Assembly: GCA_020425835.1 (NCBI GenBank)
Contig: JAGQRC010000084.1
Coordinates: forward strand, 1-9,575
Direction of reading: 5' to 3'
From: Planctomycetota bacterium
GTDB taxonomy: Bacteria; Planctomycetota; UBA8108; UBA1146; JAJFFE01
Length of the DNA: 9,575 nt
The position numbers and the translations under genes were made by a program. Every line of letters starts with the position of its first letter. Positions within the stretch are counted from its first letter, which is position 1. The notes below the pieces were generated by a model. That model searched no databases, was not told the DNA's origin, and saw only the letters and a program-made list of their open reading frames with translations. This document shows, one piece after another, positions 1 to 7,242 of the stretch.

Positions 1-1
1 C

Positions 2-199
2 ATTCACAAGACGCTCGTGGTGGTCGAGAACGGGCAGGCCGTGATGGTGTTGCCGTGTTGCCTCGTCTCCCGGCATTGGAGTCATCGGCGGAGAGGCGAG
101 ATCGAGTCGCCCGCTCTTCAATCCTCTCGTTTCGCCTCGACCAGAACGCGTTCGATCCGACGATCGGGGACCAGCCAGATCAGGGCGACGACGACGTAG
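2..199 (+). pseudogene. Possible YbaK/aminoacyl-tRNA deacylase fragment, frame decayed
   Basis: The reading frame is open from the left edge. Its first 18 codons read IHKTLVVVENGQAVMVLP, with G or C in the third position of 17 of 18 codons, the signature of real coding sequence in this genome. The string resembles the central strand pair of YbaK/EbsC-type Cys-tRNA(Pro)/prolyl-tRNA editing domains (pattern hKTLVV...DG...AVLP). After about base 60 the family pattern and the third-position bias are lost. The frame then runs into the 3' end of the opposite-strand TMEM175 gene and stops at 197-199. Neither other forward frame restores a YbaK-like continuation. I infer a truncated or frameshifted gene whose intact 5' part lies outside the window. 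Alternatives are a chance match or a sequencing error near base 55. The assignment rests on about 18 residues. Confidence 0.3.
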
Positions 200-711
200 A
201 TTCCGCCGGAGATCCACTGACTCAGGAATGCGCACGGGATGGCGACGAGGTAGAGCAACGGCGAGATCGTGCCCTTGAAGTCGCGACCCAGTGCTCGTGC
301 CAAGGCGGAGTCCGGTCCTTGGTCCCGAACGATCGCGCGTTGCAGGATCCAGTAGGCGGCTCCCGCGGCGAGAAGGACGACGCCGTAGAGTGCGGTGGGA
401 ACCTTCGCGAAGTCGTTCTCACCCATCCACCCCGTGACGAACGGGACCAGAGAGAGCCAGAACAGGAGATGGAGGTTGGCCCACATGATCCCGCTGCTCG
501 AGCACTTCGCCGAGTGGAGGAGATGGTGATGGTTGTTCCAGTAGATCGCGAGGTAGAGGAAGCTGAGCACGTAGCTGATGAAGAGCGGAAGCAGTGGTCG
601 GAGATCGGAGAATTGGTCGGCGTGCGCCGGGACCTTCAGCTCGAGCACCATGATCGTGATGATGATGGCGAGCACGCCATCGCTGAAGGCCTCGATGCGG
701 TTCTTGTTCAT
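118..711 (-). CDS. TMEM175 family (DUF1211) potassium-channel-like membrane protein
   Basis: This 197-aa protein begins with the family hallmark R-x3-FSDGV (R5, F9-S10-D11) inside the first membrane helix, followed by an IIITIMVLEL pore-helix-like run. Hydrophobic segments lie at about 9-26, 38-57, 77-94, 105-123, 149-167 and 170-184, giving the six-helix unit of bacterial TMEM175 proteins. Those assemble as tetramers and conduct K+ across the inner membrane. A W-N-N-HHH motif (58-63) follows helix 2, where the family has a conserved W..HH. Length is normal for the bacterial single-repeat form. The ATG is preceded by GAGGGG four bases upstream, with a small hairpin (722-736) just before it. 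It is transcribed alone: 120 bases separate it from the next gene on the same strand. Family assignment is firm; channel activity is inferred from homologues. Confidence 0.93.
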   Translation of the reverse strand: MNKNRIEAFSDGVLAIIITIMVLELKVPAHADQFSDLRPLLPLFISYVLSFLYLAIYWNNHHHLLHSAKCSSSGIMWANLHLLFWLSLVPFVTGWMGENDFAKVPTALYGVVLLAAGAAYWILQRAIVRDQGPDSALARALGRDFKGTISPLLYLVAIPCAFLSQWISGGIYVVVALIWLVPDRRIERVLVEAKRED

Positions 712-831
712 GTCGCCCCTCGAACGCCAAACGTTCCCTGCCCGGACCTCAGAGAGCTGGCCGGGCGCACGCCGGATCGACCCGACAACACTCGGCGTGG
801 TGCCCGCATCAGAAGAGTCCCCGCAACAGAC
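712..831. promoter_or_regulatory. Intergenic region upstream of the TMEM175 gene, small leader hairpin
   Basis: These 120 bases separate the end of the 162-aa gene from the TMEM175 start. A hairpin with arms GAACG/CGTTC and a 5-base loop (722-736) sits immediately upstream of the GAGGGG ribosome binding site (716-721) on the minus strand. A weak GAGTC/GACTC stem (815-819 with 829-833) overlaps the upstream stop codon and is followed on the minus strand by TTCT; it is too short to call a terminator. I see no convincing -35/-10 pair, so the TMEM175 promoter is unassigned. Confidence 0.3.
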
Positions 832-1320
832 TCAGTAGAGGCACGACCTACAGACTCCCCACGACTTCCACACCGTGGTCAAGTCGGACAGGTTGCCCTG
901 GCTGTCGTAGCACCAGACGACTTGTTGGGCGTCCACATGCTCCCCGGCTCCGGAGCAGCCCGCGGTGTAGCCGACGATCGTCGTGTAGTCCACGACTTGC
1001 GGCGTCGCCGGCGGGTTGTAGCGCCATGCGTCGAACGAGTAGGCGGAGCCGACCGAGGTGTACACCGTGACTCCGCCAGTAGTATCGAACCTCATGGTGG
1101 TCTCAACCTGAGAGAAGCACCACGGGACCTGGCAGTCCGCGGACTCGGTCCACTCGGCCGAGTAGCCGGGAGGGGCGGTTGAGCAGCTCGGCAGGTTGAT
1201 CGTTGCCGGCATGGTCTCTCCCGGACTGGGGTCCCACTTGCAGTCGCTAGCGAGGGCGATTCCGTACGACGCAGCAACGACGACGGCTGCGACGAGGAGC
1301 GAGCCGACTAGTCGAATCAT
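832..1320 (-). CDS. Small Cys-rich secreted protein, unrecognised
   Basis: I do not recognise this 162-aa protein. It starts at ATG 1320-1318, which has an AAAGGTGA ribosome binding site four bases upstream; the longer frame would run back into the preceding gene. Residues 1-24 form a Sec signal peptide: a basic start, a long Val/Ala core and an ALA cleavage site before S25. The mature chain has eight cysteines (27, 46, 63, 68, 122, 137, 157, 160), consistent with disulfides in the periplasm or outside. It is rich in Tyr, Trp, Ser and Thr and looks beta-structured (for example TTGGVTVYTSVGSAYSF at 80-96). Its start codon lies 4 bases after the stop of the 262-aa gene and its binding site overlaps that stop, so the pair is very probably co-transcribed and translationally coupled. 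A secreted partner of the membrane-anchored neighbour is an inference. Confidence 0.75.
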   Translation of the reverse strand: MIRLVGSLLVAAVVVAASYGIALASDCKWDPSPGETMPATINLPSCSTAPPGYSAEWTESADCQVPWCFSQVETTMRFDTTGGVTVYTSVGSAYSFDAWRYNPPATPQVVDYTTIVGYTAGCSGAGEHVDAQQVVWCYDSQGNLSDLTTVWKSWGVCRSCLY

Positions 1321-1324
1321 GAGG

Positions 1325-2113
1325 TCACCTTTCTCCCAACGTCGATGGTTCATGGATGTACGATAGTCCGAATCCTCGGAAGCCAAGCTCCTCGGTTATG
1401 ACTTCCAGTTTCCGCCTCTCTAGTTCGGCAATGTCCGTTCGTGCTCGAAACTGTGTCAGGTCGTAGACGCGCACACTGGAGTCCGAGTACTCGAGTCGAT
1501 GGCTCTCGAGCGTTGACAAGTACGCGGAGAACGCAGCCGTGTCGCCCGTGGCGAACTCGCGGAAGTCCTCCAGATCCCGCTGTTCTTGCAGGTATCGATC
1601 CCGCTCCGCGTCGATCACTTCCTGCGCGAGGAATACTTCTTCTGCGAGCGCTCTCTCAGCCTCTGTGAGCTGGCGCGTCCGTCCCGACGAGTCGCGGAGC
1701 CAGAGCTGAAGCAGCCTTCCGTCCGCCGTCCTGTAGAAGAGTGTGTTGGGGTCGACAGCTGTGCGAATCTCTGCCGGCATCTGGTCGAGTGTCTGAACGC
1801 CGCTTCCCTCGGGTGCGCCAGCTGCTTGCGCTGAAATCGCCTGAGGGGCGCGATCGCGCAGGCACTCGATCGCCATCTCATGGCGTGCGAGATGGGCGTC
1901 GATGCGTTCCATGGAGTTCGTCGCAGCCATGGACGAGGTTAGAAGCTTGCTGACTTCGTCGTTCGACTCCGTCAGCCGCTGACTGAGCAACTCCAGTCGC
2001 TGTCCCAGTTCACGACACCGAAGCTCGGAACGGATTGCAAGTACCGTTGCAATCATGGTCGCGATCAGCAGGCCCAGGACGATCGTGATCGGGAACTTCG
2101 AATCTTGCGTCAT
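1325..2113 (-). CDS. Single-pass membrane protein with periplasmic coiled coil, unrecognised
   Basis: This 262-aa protein is chosen from ATG 2113-2111, with GGAG seven bases upstream. A longer in-frame start from TTG at 2218 would overlap the predicted -35 box and encode an unlikely polar leader. A hydrophobic segment at about 8-27 forms one membrane anchor without an obvious cleavage site. It is followed by a helical, coiled-coil-like stretch (28-85: RCRELGQRLELLSQRLTES and onward), a small-residue linker (about 90-105) and a second charged helical region (148-190). The closing part (about 205-262) mixes strands and helices. No catalytic motif is visible. It lies first in a two-gene operon with the Cys-rich secreted protein. 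Its codon use is visibly less GC-biased than that of the neighbouring genes (57% GC in one 60-base line), hinting at a different history. Function unknown; a periplasmic scaffold is one possibility. Confidence 0.75.
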   Translation of the reverse strand: MTQDSKFPITIVLGLLIATMIATVLAIRSELRCRELGQRLELLSQRLTESNDEVSKLLTSSMAATNSMERIDAHLARHEMAIECLRDRAPQAISAQAAGAPEGSGVQTLDQMPAEIRTAVDPNTLFYRTADGRLLQLWLRDSSGRTRQLTEAERALAEEVFLAQEVIDAERDRYLQEQRDLEDFREFATGDTAAFSAYLSTLESHRLEYSDSSVRVYDLTQFRARTDIAELERRKLEVITEELGFRGFGLSYIHEPSTLGER

Positions 2114-2189
2114 ATGAGATCTCCAGGGACGGCGACCGGTGGTTCCCGAAGTGTCCATGAAACATCGCCCATCGTTCTCGCAGGACGGA

Positions 2190-2218
2190 ATCGTAGGCGC
2201 CGCCTCTCCTCCGATCAA
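2190..2218 (-). promoter_or_regulatory. Sigma70-like promoter for the 262/162-aa operon
   Basis: On the minus strand, TTGATC (2218-2213) and TACGAT (2195-2190) are separated by exactly 17 bases. Each hexamer matches 4 of 6 consensus positions, including the TTGA core and the TA...AT frame. Transcription would start near 2183, leaving a leader of about 70 bases before the ATG at 2113. The element lies in the 123-base gap after the stop of the ASPIC/UnbV lipoprotein gene, which supports separate transcription of the downstream pair. The rest of the gap (2114-2236) shows no other clear signal. Confidence 0.45.
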
Positions 2219-2236
2219 GTGCCGACTGACGGCCCC

Positions 2237-3985
2237 TCAGTGGGGAACCGGCACTCGGAGGACACGGCCTCCCGGGACGTCTCGGAACTCGCGCGTGGCT
2301 CCGCCAGGGAATCGAACGGTGACGCGTTCGGCGCGGGTCGCGGGTCCCAGGCCGAAGACCGCGGTCAGGTTGGACTGAGAGGCGTAGCTTCCTCCCGACA
2401 GGATCACGCGCGACTGCGATCGTCCGCTCGCCTCGACATCGATGCGCGCGCCGATCCATCGCGGTCGCGGGGTGTCGGGCGCGACGACCAACCATCGCTC
2501 GCGGTCCCCTCCGTCGTAACGCAGGAGGAGCGGGGGCTCGTCGACGCGAGTGAACACGAGGTCCGGGTCGAGATCTCCGTCGAGATCCCCGACCGCGAGC
2601 CCCCGGAACGACCCGCGGACCTGCAGTCCCGGACCCGCTTCCGCACCGACATCGATGTAGGTCCCACCTCGATTCACGAGGAGCAGGATCCGCTGACGGA
2701 AGTGACCGCCGGGGAGCGTGTCGATCTGCGGGTAGATGTGGCCGTTCGCGATGACGAGGTCCGGAACCGCGTTCTGATCGAAGTCGATGCTCGCCGTGCC
2801 CCACGACAAGGGTGTGAAGGTGAGGAGCTTGAGCCCGGTCTTCGTCGAGTCGTCGAAGAAGAAGAGACCCCCCTCGCCGCGATAGAGGGTCGAGTAGTCG
2901 TCCGAGAAGTGAGTGACGAAGAGGTCGAGGATCCGATCGCCGTCGAGGTCGACGACCTCGACACCCATACCCGCTTGCGCGGCGCCGTCCTCGCTGAACG
3001 CCGCTCCGGAAGAGAGACCGACCTCGCGAAACCGTCCGTCGCCTTCGTTGCGATAGAGATAGTTGGGGTTCGAGTCGTTCGCGACGTAGAGGTCGAGATC
3101 GCCATCGTCATCGAGGTCCGCGGCCACCGGAACCAGCCCATAGCCGCGCGCTCGGTCGACGAGACCCGCATCGACGGTGGCATCCTCGAACGTGCCATCG
3201 CCGCGATTCCGATAGAAACGATCTTCCCCGCCTTCGAGCCCGAACGGCCCGACCATCACATCGAGTTTGTCCTCGTAGACCAGGGTCCGCTCCGCGGCGA
3301 GGACCTCTTCCTCGGTCGTTTCGACGTAGTTCGTCACGTACAGGTCGAGATCCCCGTCGTCGTCGGCATCGAACAGGGTCGCGCCGCCACCCCAACCGGG
3401 GTCGGCGACCCCTGCCGCGACACCGACCTCCTCGAAGGTCCCGTCACCCCGATTGTGGAACAAGAGATTGGGGCCGAAGCACGCGACGTAGAGATCGAGG
3501 TGGCCGTCGTCGTCGATGTCTCCCGCGGCGACCGCGCCGCCCCAAGCGCCCCCGCCTCCGAGTCCCGCGCGAATCGTCTCGTCGGCGAAGGTGCCATCTC
3601 CGCGATTGCGATAGTAGGCGAAGCGACCCTTGTCGACGATCGTTCGTCGGGGTGCGCCGGGTTCTCGATCGGCGAGTTGCCAGGCGTTGAGGACGAGGAT
3701 GTCGTCCCGACCATCGCCGTCGAGATCGAGGAACGCGACGCCGCTCCCCGTCGACTCGAGGAGGTGGTCCTTGCTCGGCGATCCGCATCGGGTCACGAGG
3801 ACGAGACCCGCCTCGGCCGTCACGTCCACGTAGCCGCGCTCGATGGTGCGGATGACCGCGGGGGTCACGGCGCTCTCGGGCGGTCCGGATGTCGTCGTCG
3901 TTCCGGCGGTCGGGGCGTGTCTCGCTTCGCAACCCGCGATCGCGAGGATCGCAAGGATGAGACTCGCGATCCCGCGCGAGGTCAT
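2237..3985 (-). CDS. ASPIC/UnbV FG-GAP (VCBS) repeat lipoprotein, CRTAC1-like
   Basis: This 582-aa protein has an N-terminal lipoprotein signal: hydrophobic residues 6-17, then lipobox I16-A-G-C19. A low-complexity Thr/Pro/Ser linker follows (about 24-42). Seven calcium-loop motifs of the D-x-D-x-[DN]-x3-D type lie at 87-95, 156-164, 206-214, 290-298, 346-354, 401-409 and 467-475, as expected for one seven-bladed beta-propeller. Several blades end in the usual YRN-x-GDGTF string. Residues 511-577 (GARIDVEASG to FRDVPGGR) match an ASPIC/UnbV domain, the combination found in CRTAC1-like proteins. The ATG overlaps the stop of the upstream 183-aa gene as ATGA and has no ribosome binding site of its own, so translation is probably coupled. 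Likely location is the cell surface or periplasm; the role is inferred to be Ca2+-dependent binding or adhesion, and the ligand is unknown. Confidence 0.93.
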   Translation of the reverse strand: MTSRGIASLILAILAIAGCEARHAPTAGTTTTSGPPESAVTPAVIRTIERGYVDVTAEAGLVLVTRCGSPSKDHLLESTGSGVAFLDLDGDGRDDILVLNAWQLADREPGAPRRTIVDKGRFAYYRNRGDGTFADETIRAGLGGGGAWGGAVAAGDIDDDGHLDLYVACFGPNLLFHNRGDGTFEEVGVAAGVADPGWGGGATLFDADDDGDLDLYVTNYVETTEEEVLAAERTLVYEDKLDVMVGPFGLEGGEDRFYRNRGDGTFEDATVDAGLVDRARGYGLVPVAADLDDDGDLDLYVANDSNPNYLYRNEGDGRFREVGLSSGAAFSEDGAAQAGMGVEVVDLDGDRILDLFVTHFSDDYSTLYRGEGGLFFFDDSTKTGLKLLTFTPLSWGTASIDFDQNAVPDLVIANGHIYPQIDTLPGGHFRQRILLLVNRGGTYIDVGAEAGPGLQVRGSFRGLAVGDLDGDLDPDLVFTRVDEPPLLLRYDGGDRERWLVVAPDTPRPRWIGARIDVEASGRSQSRVILSGGSYASQSNLTAVFGLGPATRAERVTVRFPGGATREFRDVPGGRVLRVPVPH

Positions 3986-4533
3986 CGGCCGGTGGCCGGG
4001 GCGATGCGCAGGAGCTCGGTTCGAATCTCCGCGATCTCGGTATCGCTCACCGCATCGGACTGCGCGAGCTTCGCGCAGCGCTTCGCGAGATCGAGCGCGC
4101 TCCGCTTCGCCTTCTTGTCGAGGATCACGTAGCCGCTGTCGTACGCAGCGTCGGGCCCGGAGTCGTCGGCGTGATGGTGGTGGCCTCCCTCGAGGAGGCG
4201 GTTGCGAATCGGCTCGACCGCCGCGCCGCCTTCGGTCGCGAACCCGGCGATCCGATCGGCGACCTCGCGCATCGCCGCGGCGTCCGCTCGCGCGCGCTCG
4301 AGCGCCGACAGCGCCATCCCGCGCTCCATCTCCACGATCGCGCGCACGACGGCGGACTCGATTCTCTTGTTGGCGAGGATCGAGTCGGCCAAGCTCGCGT
4401 AGACCGACGTCAGACCGTTCAACGCATCATCGTGCGCTCGGCTGCTGTCGGACCTCAGGACCGAGGCCGTCACCGGCACCGCCACCGCCGTTGCGAGCGC
4501 ACAGGCCACCAGGGCTGTCATCAGGACGCGCAT
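3982..4533 (-). CDS. Exported helical protein with GGHHHH motif, unrecognised
   Basis: This 183-aa protein is started at ATG 4533-4531. An ATG 15 bases further upstream is itself part of the perfect AAGGAGGT ribosome binding site, so the longer form is unlikely. Residues 1-23 resemble a Sec signal peptide with VTA before S24. The mature part is mostly amphipathic helix (about 36-100, Ala/Glu/Arg-rich), followed by GG-HHHH-ADD (116-124), then a YDSGYVILDKKAKR segment (131-144) and a last helix (about 145-177). The four consecutive histidines followed by two aspartates could bind a metal; this is inference. The stop codon overlaps the start of the ASPIC/UnbV lipoprotein gene, so the two are tightly coupled and probably act in the same compartment. 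I do not recognise a named family. Its upstream gap separates it by 138 bases from the 856-aa gene. Confidence 0.8.
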   Translation of the reverse strand: MRVLMTALVACALATAVAVPVTASVLRSDSSRAHDDALNGLTSVYASLADSILANKRIESAVVRAIVEMERGMALSALERARADAAAMREVADRIAGFATEGGAAVEPIRNRLLEGGHHHHADDSGPDAAYDSGYVILDKKAKRSALDLAKRCAKLAQSDAVSDTEIAEIRTELLRIAPATGR

Positions 4534-4537
4534 GCCG

Positions 4538-4545
4538 ACCTCCTT
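4538..4545 (-). promoter_or_regulatory. Perfect ribosome binding site AAGGAGGT that decides the start
   Basis: On the minus strand AAGGAGGT lies four bases before ATG 4533. The sequence reads ATGAAGGAGGTCGGCATG, so an upstream in-frame ATG (4548-4546) abuts the site. Initiation at the inner ATG is far more likely and shortens the protein from 188 to 183 residues. Confidence 0.75.
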
Positions 4546-4671
4546 CATCGGGTCGTGACCGGGTTCGTCTCCAAAAGGAACAAAAGTGTCCTCTTTTCCG
4601 ATGGGGGATTCAAGCCGGTTGGTGGTGACCGGAGTGGCGAGAAAACGGAGCCGGAAGGGGAGCGACCGGAG
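4546..4671. promoter_or_regulatory. Gap between the 856-aa and 183-aa genes; A/T-rich partial hairpin
   Basis: This stretch contains the only A/T-rich patch nearby. On the minus strand AAAAG-AGGACA-CTTTT (within 4583-4597) can fold as a 5-bp stem, with a second T-run just after it. It could act as a weak terminator for the 856-aa gene or as the upstream part of a promoter. A TTGAAT hexamer (minus strand, near 4612-4607) lies 17 bases before GACACT, a poor -10 match. The 9-base word GACCGGAGT occurs twice on the plus strand (4627-4635 and 4664-4672). None of these is strong alone. Confidence 0.25.
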
Positions 4672-7242
4672 TCAGGGAACGACGAACGTGGACTCCACGG
4701 CCCAGGCGGAGCCGGCGTGGGCGTCGTCGATCGCCTGGACGCTCCAGTAGTAGGTACCGGACGGGAACGCGCGCAGCACGCGTCGGAAGCTGTGACCTGC
4801 GTGACCGCGCACCGGGACACGTCGGAGACCGCTCTCCGGATCGGAGAGACCGATGACTCGGTCGAACGCCCCCGGTGTCGTGCCGACCCGGATCTCGTAG
4901 GTCGGGTACGGCGTGACATCGTCGATGCCGGGTCCCCACGCGAGCGTGACCGCGCTCGGGGTGACCGTTGCGGTCAACCCGCTCGGCGGTGATGGAGGTG
5001 AGTTGGGGAGACCGTCGTAGGTTCGATAGACCGTAGCGGCGGACTCCGCTGGCGTCTCCGAGATGCGACCGACATGGAGCATCTCGGCGTCGCCGTCGCC
5101 ATCGAAGTCACCCCAGTCGACGGCGCAGTCGAACATCTCCGTCGGCAGGATTGCCTCCTCGAACAGACTTCCGCCGAAGTTCCGCCACAACCGACCGATC
5201 GGCACGTACGGCGGAACGGCCGTCGCGCTACCCGAGCCGATCAGGTCGAGCCGCCCGTTGTTGTCGAAGTCACCCCACGAGAAGCTGCCGCGGCAGAAGG
5301 GCGAGAACAGCGCCTGGAACAGCGCATAGTTGCCCGCGTAGTTGCGATAGACGCGAGCCAGGAGCCCGGCGTCGGAGGTGCCCGAGATCACCAGATCGAG
5401 GTCGGCATCGTTGTCGCAGTTCCCGAAGGCGACCGCCGCGTCGACGACCGGCTCGAACGTCGACCCCGGCGAGAAGGTCCCTGTTCCATCGTTCACCCAG
5501 AGTCGAGCGTGGGTTCCGCCGCCCTGGATCGCACCACAGAGCAAGAGGTCATCGTCGCCGTCGTTGTCGAAGTCGGCGGACTCGAGATCGCAGCGCACGA
5601 GATCGGGGAATGGCCAGCCGATGGGGGTGAACGTTCCGTTGCCGTCGTTGCGATACAGTTGCGATGGGCCGACCCCGCCAACGGTGCTCGAGCTCGCCGC
5701 GACATCCAGATCGCCGTCGCCGTCGAGGTCGAGGAGGGTGAGGTCATCCGCGCCCGCGTGGATCGCCGTCGCCGTTGTCGTGAACGTGCCGTCGACGCTG
5801 CGCGACACCAGCTCTCCCGAACCCGAGACGAGCACATCGATCCGGCCGTCGAAGTCGAAGTCCGCGAATTCCAACGCGCGGGTTCCCGGCGCCGCGAGGG
5901 CGATCGTCACGGGGTCGAAGCCGGCGTCGCCGAGGTTTCGGTAGACGGTGAGCTGGGCGGAGTCGCCCCCGACCAGTGCATCGAGGTCGCCGTCGGCATC
6001 GATGTCGATCCACTTCGCGCCCCCCGGCTGGACGCTTCCCGCGCCGGGGAAGATGGTCGGGTAGGCGAAGAGAACCGGATCGGCGTAGAACGGGAAGGCG
6101 CCGCTGGCGAGCGACACGTGACGCGCGAACGCGGGAGCGGTCGGAAGGAACGCGCCGAGCGAAGGGTCGAGTCCATCGCCCCACGCATTGACGCGCCCAC
6201 TCAGCGCACCGACGAGTTCCCACGACAGGTCGAGGGGACGCTGCTCCGTATCGAGCCGAACCTCGGAGCTCCAGTCGAGTGACACGCCCGGCCGGTCGTC
6301 GAAGCGGATCTCGAACTCGGGTCGCACGGACAACCTCAACGTGCCGGTGTGCGCGAGATCGACCGACGTCGCCTTCGGGCTCCAGGCGTCCGGGTCGCTC
6401 CCGACCGCGCTCCAACCCTGCGACGATGAGACCATCACCCCGACCGTGACGGAGTCCGCGAGTGTCGCCCCGGTGGTGATCGTCGTCGACTCGGCGAGGT
6501 CCGCGGTCACCTCTGCGACGAGTTGGAGTCGAGTCATCGCGACGAGGGGAACCGCGCCGATCATCTGGACGCAGCGCTTCTCGAACACCGGGCCGATCGG
6601 AAACCGTTCGTGGAGGACGACGAACTCCGGACTCTCGACGTCGAGCCGGAGATCGAGCGCGACATCGCTCCGCAATCGCACGACGCCTTCGGTGATCGCG
6701 CGTCCCTCGATCCGGAGGTCGAGCTCGAGATCGGCGTCGAAGGAGAGCGAGCCTTCGGGGATCGTCACCGTCGCGGCGTCACCGAACGCGAGTCCCGCGA
6801 GGTCGACGACCAGCGCCTCACCGACGACATCGATCGGCGCGGCGGGAGTCGATCCCGCGGTGATGGAGCACGATGAGTGGAGCTCACCCTGCACCAGCGC
6901 GTCGACGAGAGCGGCGGGGCTCGTCCGAGTGGTGATCCGGTCACCGGCGATCGACAGCGAGTCGACGCGTCGCAGATAGCCGGCGCCCTCGGCGCTGGTG
7001 ACGATGGTCCCGATCTCGATCGACGGACCGGCCGTGGCATCGAGATCGCGGAAGATGTACTCGTCGCCCGAGACGGACTCGAGGACGAGGTCCGGTTCGT
7101 CGTCGATGTTGAGGACGAGCGCATCCACGATCGGGTCGAGCGGGGGAGCCACCGCGATCGATGAGCCCGAGCGATGGCAGCCCTCGCCGATGACCAGGAC
7201 GAGTCCGAGGAGGGGAGCGTGAACGCGCAGGCTTCGGCCCAT
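4672..7242 (-). CDS. FG-GAP propeller protein with C-terminal fibronectin III domain
   Basis: This 856-aa protein starts at ATG 7242 with AAGGGG five bases upstream. Residues 1-22 are an export signal ending GEGC22; the lipobox is atypical (G and E at -3 and -2), so lipidation is uncertain. Residues about 35-380 form a long beta-rich region I do not recognise, with alternating hydrophobic strands (for example 141-200) and a short Cys segment (C125, C224). Seven calcium-loop motifs follow at 413-421, 461-469, 505-513, 557-565, 608-616, 658-666 and 712-720, giving one seven-bladed FG-GAP/VCBS propeller. The fifth loop (NCDNDADLD) has lost its first Asp and its Gly. Residues about 748-856 are a fibronectin type III domain (PPSPPSGLTATV at its start, YYWSVQAIDD near its end). 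Likely a surface or secreted binding protein. It lies in the same direction as the ASPIC/UnbV pair but is separated by 138 bases. Confidence 0.9.
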   Translation of the reverse strand: MGRSLRVHAPLLGLVLVIGEGCHRSGSSIAVAPPLDPIVDALVLNIDDEPDLVLESVSGDEYIFRDLDATAGPSIEIGTIVTSAEGAGYLRRVDSLSIAGDRITTRTSPAALVDALVQGELHSSCSITAGSTPAAPIDVVGEALVVDLAGLAFGDAATVTIPEGSLSFDADLELDLRIEGRAITEGVVRLRSDVALDLRLDVESPEFVVLHERFPIGPVFEKRCVQMIGAVPLVAMTRLQLVAEVTADLAESTTITTGATLADSVTVGVMVSSSQGWSAVGSDPDAWSPKATSVDLAHTGTLRLSVRPEFEIRFDDRPGVSLDWSSEVRLDTEQRPLDLSWELVGALSGRVNAWGDGLDPSLGAFLPTAPAFARHVSLASGAFPFYADPVLFAYPTIFPGAGSVQPGGAKWIDIDADGDLDALVGGDSAQLTVYRNLGDAGFDPVTIALAAPGTRALEFADFDFDGRIDVLVSGSGELVSRSVDGTFTTTATAIHAGADDLTLLDLDGDGDLDVAASSSTVGGVGPSQLYRNDGNGTFTPIGWPFPDLVRCDLESADFDNDGDDDLLLCGAIQGGGTHARLWVNDGTGTFSPGSTFEPVVDAAVAFGNCDNDADLDLVISGTSDAGLLARVYRNYAGNYALFQALFSPFCRGSFSWGDFDNNGRLDLIGSGSATAVPPYVPIGRLWRNFGGSLFEEAILPTEMFDCAVDWGDFDGDGDAEMLHVGRISETPAESAATVYRTYDGLPNSPPSPPSGLTATVTPSAVTLAWGPGIDDVTPYPTYEIRVGTTPGAFDRVIGLSDPESGLRRVPVRGHAGHSFRRVLRAFPSGTYYWSVQAIDDAHAGSAWAVESTFVVP

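Noticed and set aside
815..833. GAGTC/GACTC stem as a terminator after the 162-aa gene
   Set aside because: It has only five base pairs, a nine-base loop and no clean T-run, and it overlaps the stop codon.
55..1182. A 375-codon plus-strand open frame across the TMEM175 and 162-aa genes
   Set aside because: It spans two real opposite-strand genes and the gap between them, has no ribosome binding site and is highly charged low-complexity sequence.
2105..4132. A 675-codon plus-strand open frame opposite the ASPIC/UnbV gene
   Set aside because: It is antisense to a gene with unmistakable FG-GAP blades; its Arg/Val/Glu-rich repeats are the complement of the Asp-loop codons.
5074..6282. A 402-codon plus-strand open frame
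   Set aside because: It is the antisense shadow of the propeller repeats in the 856-aa gene.
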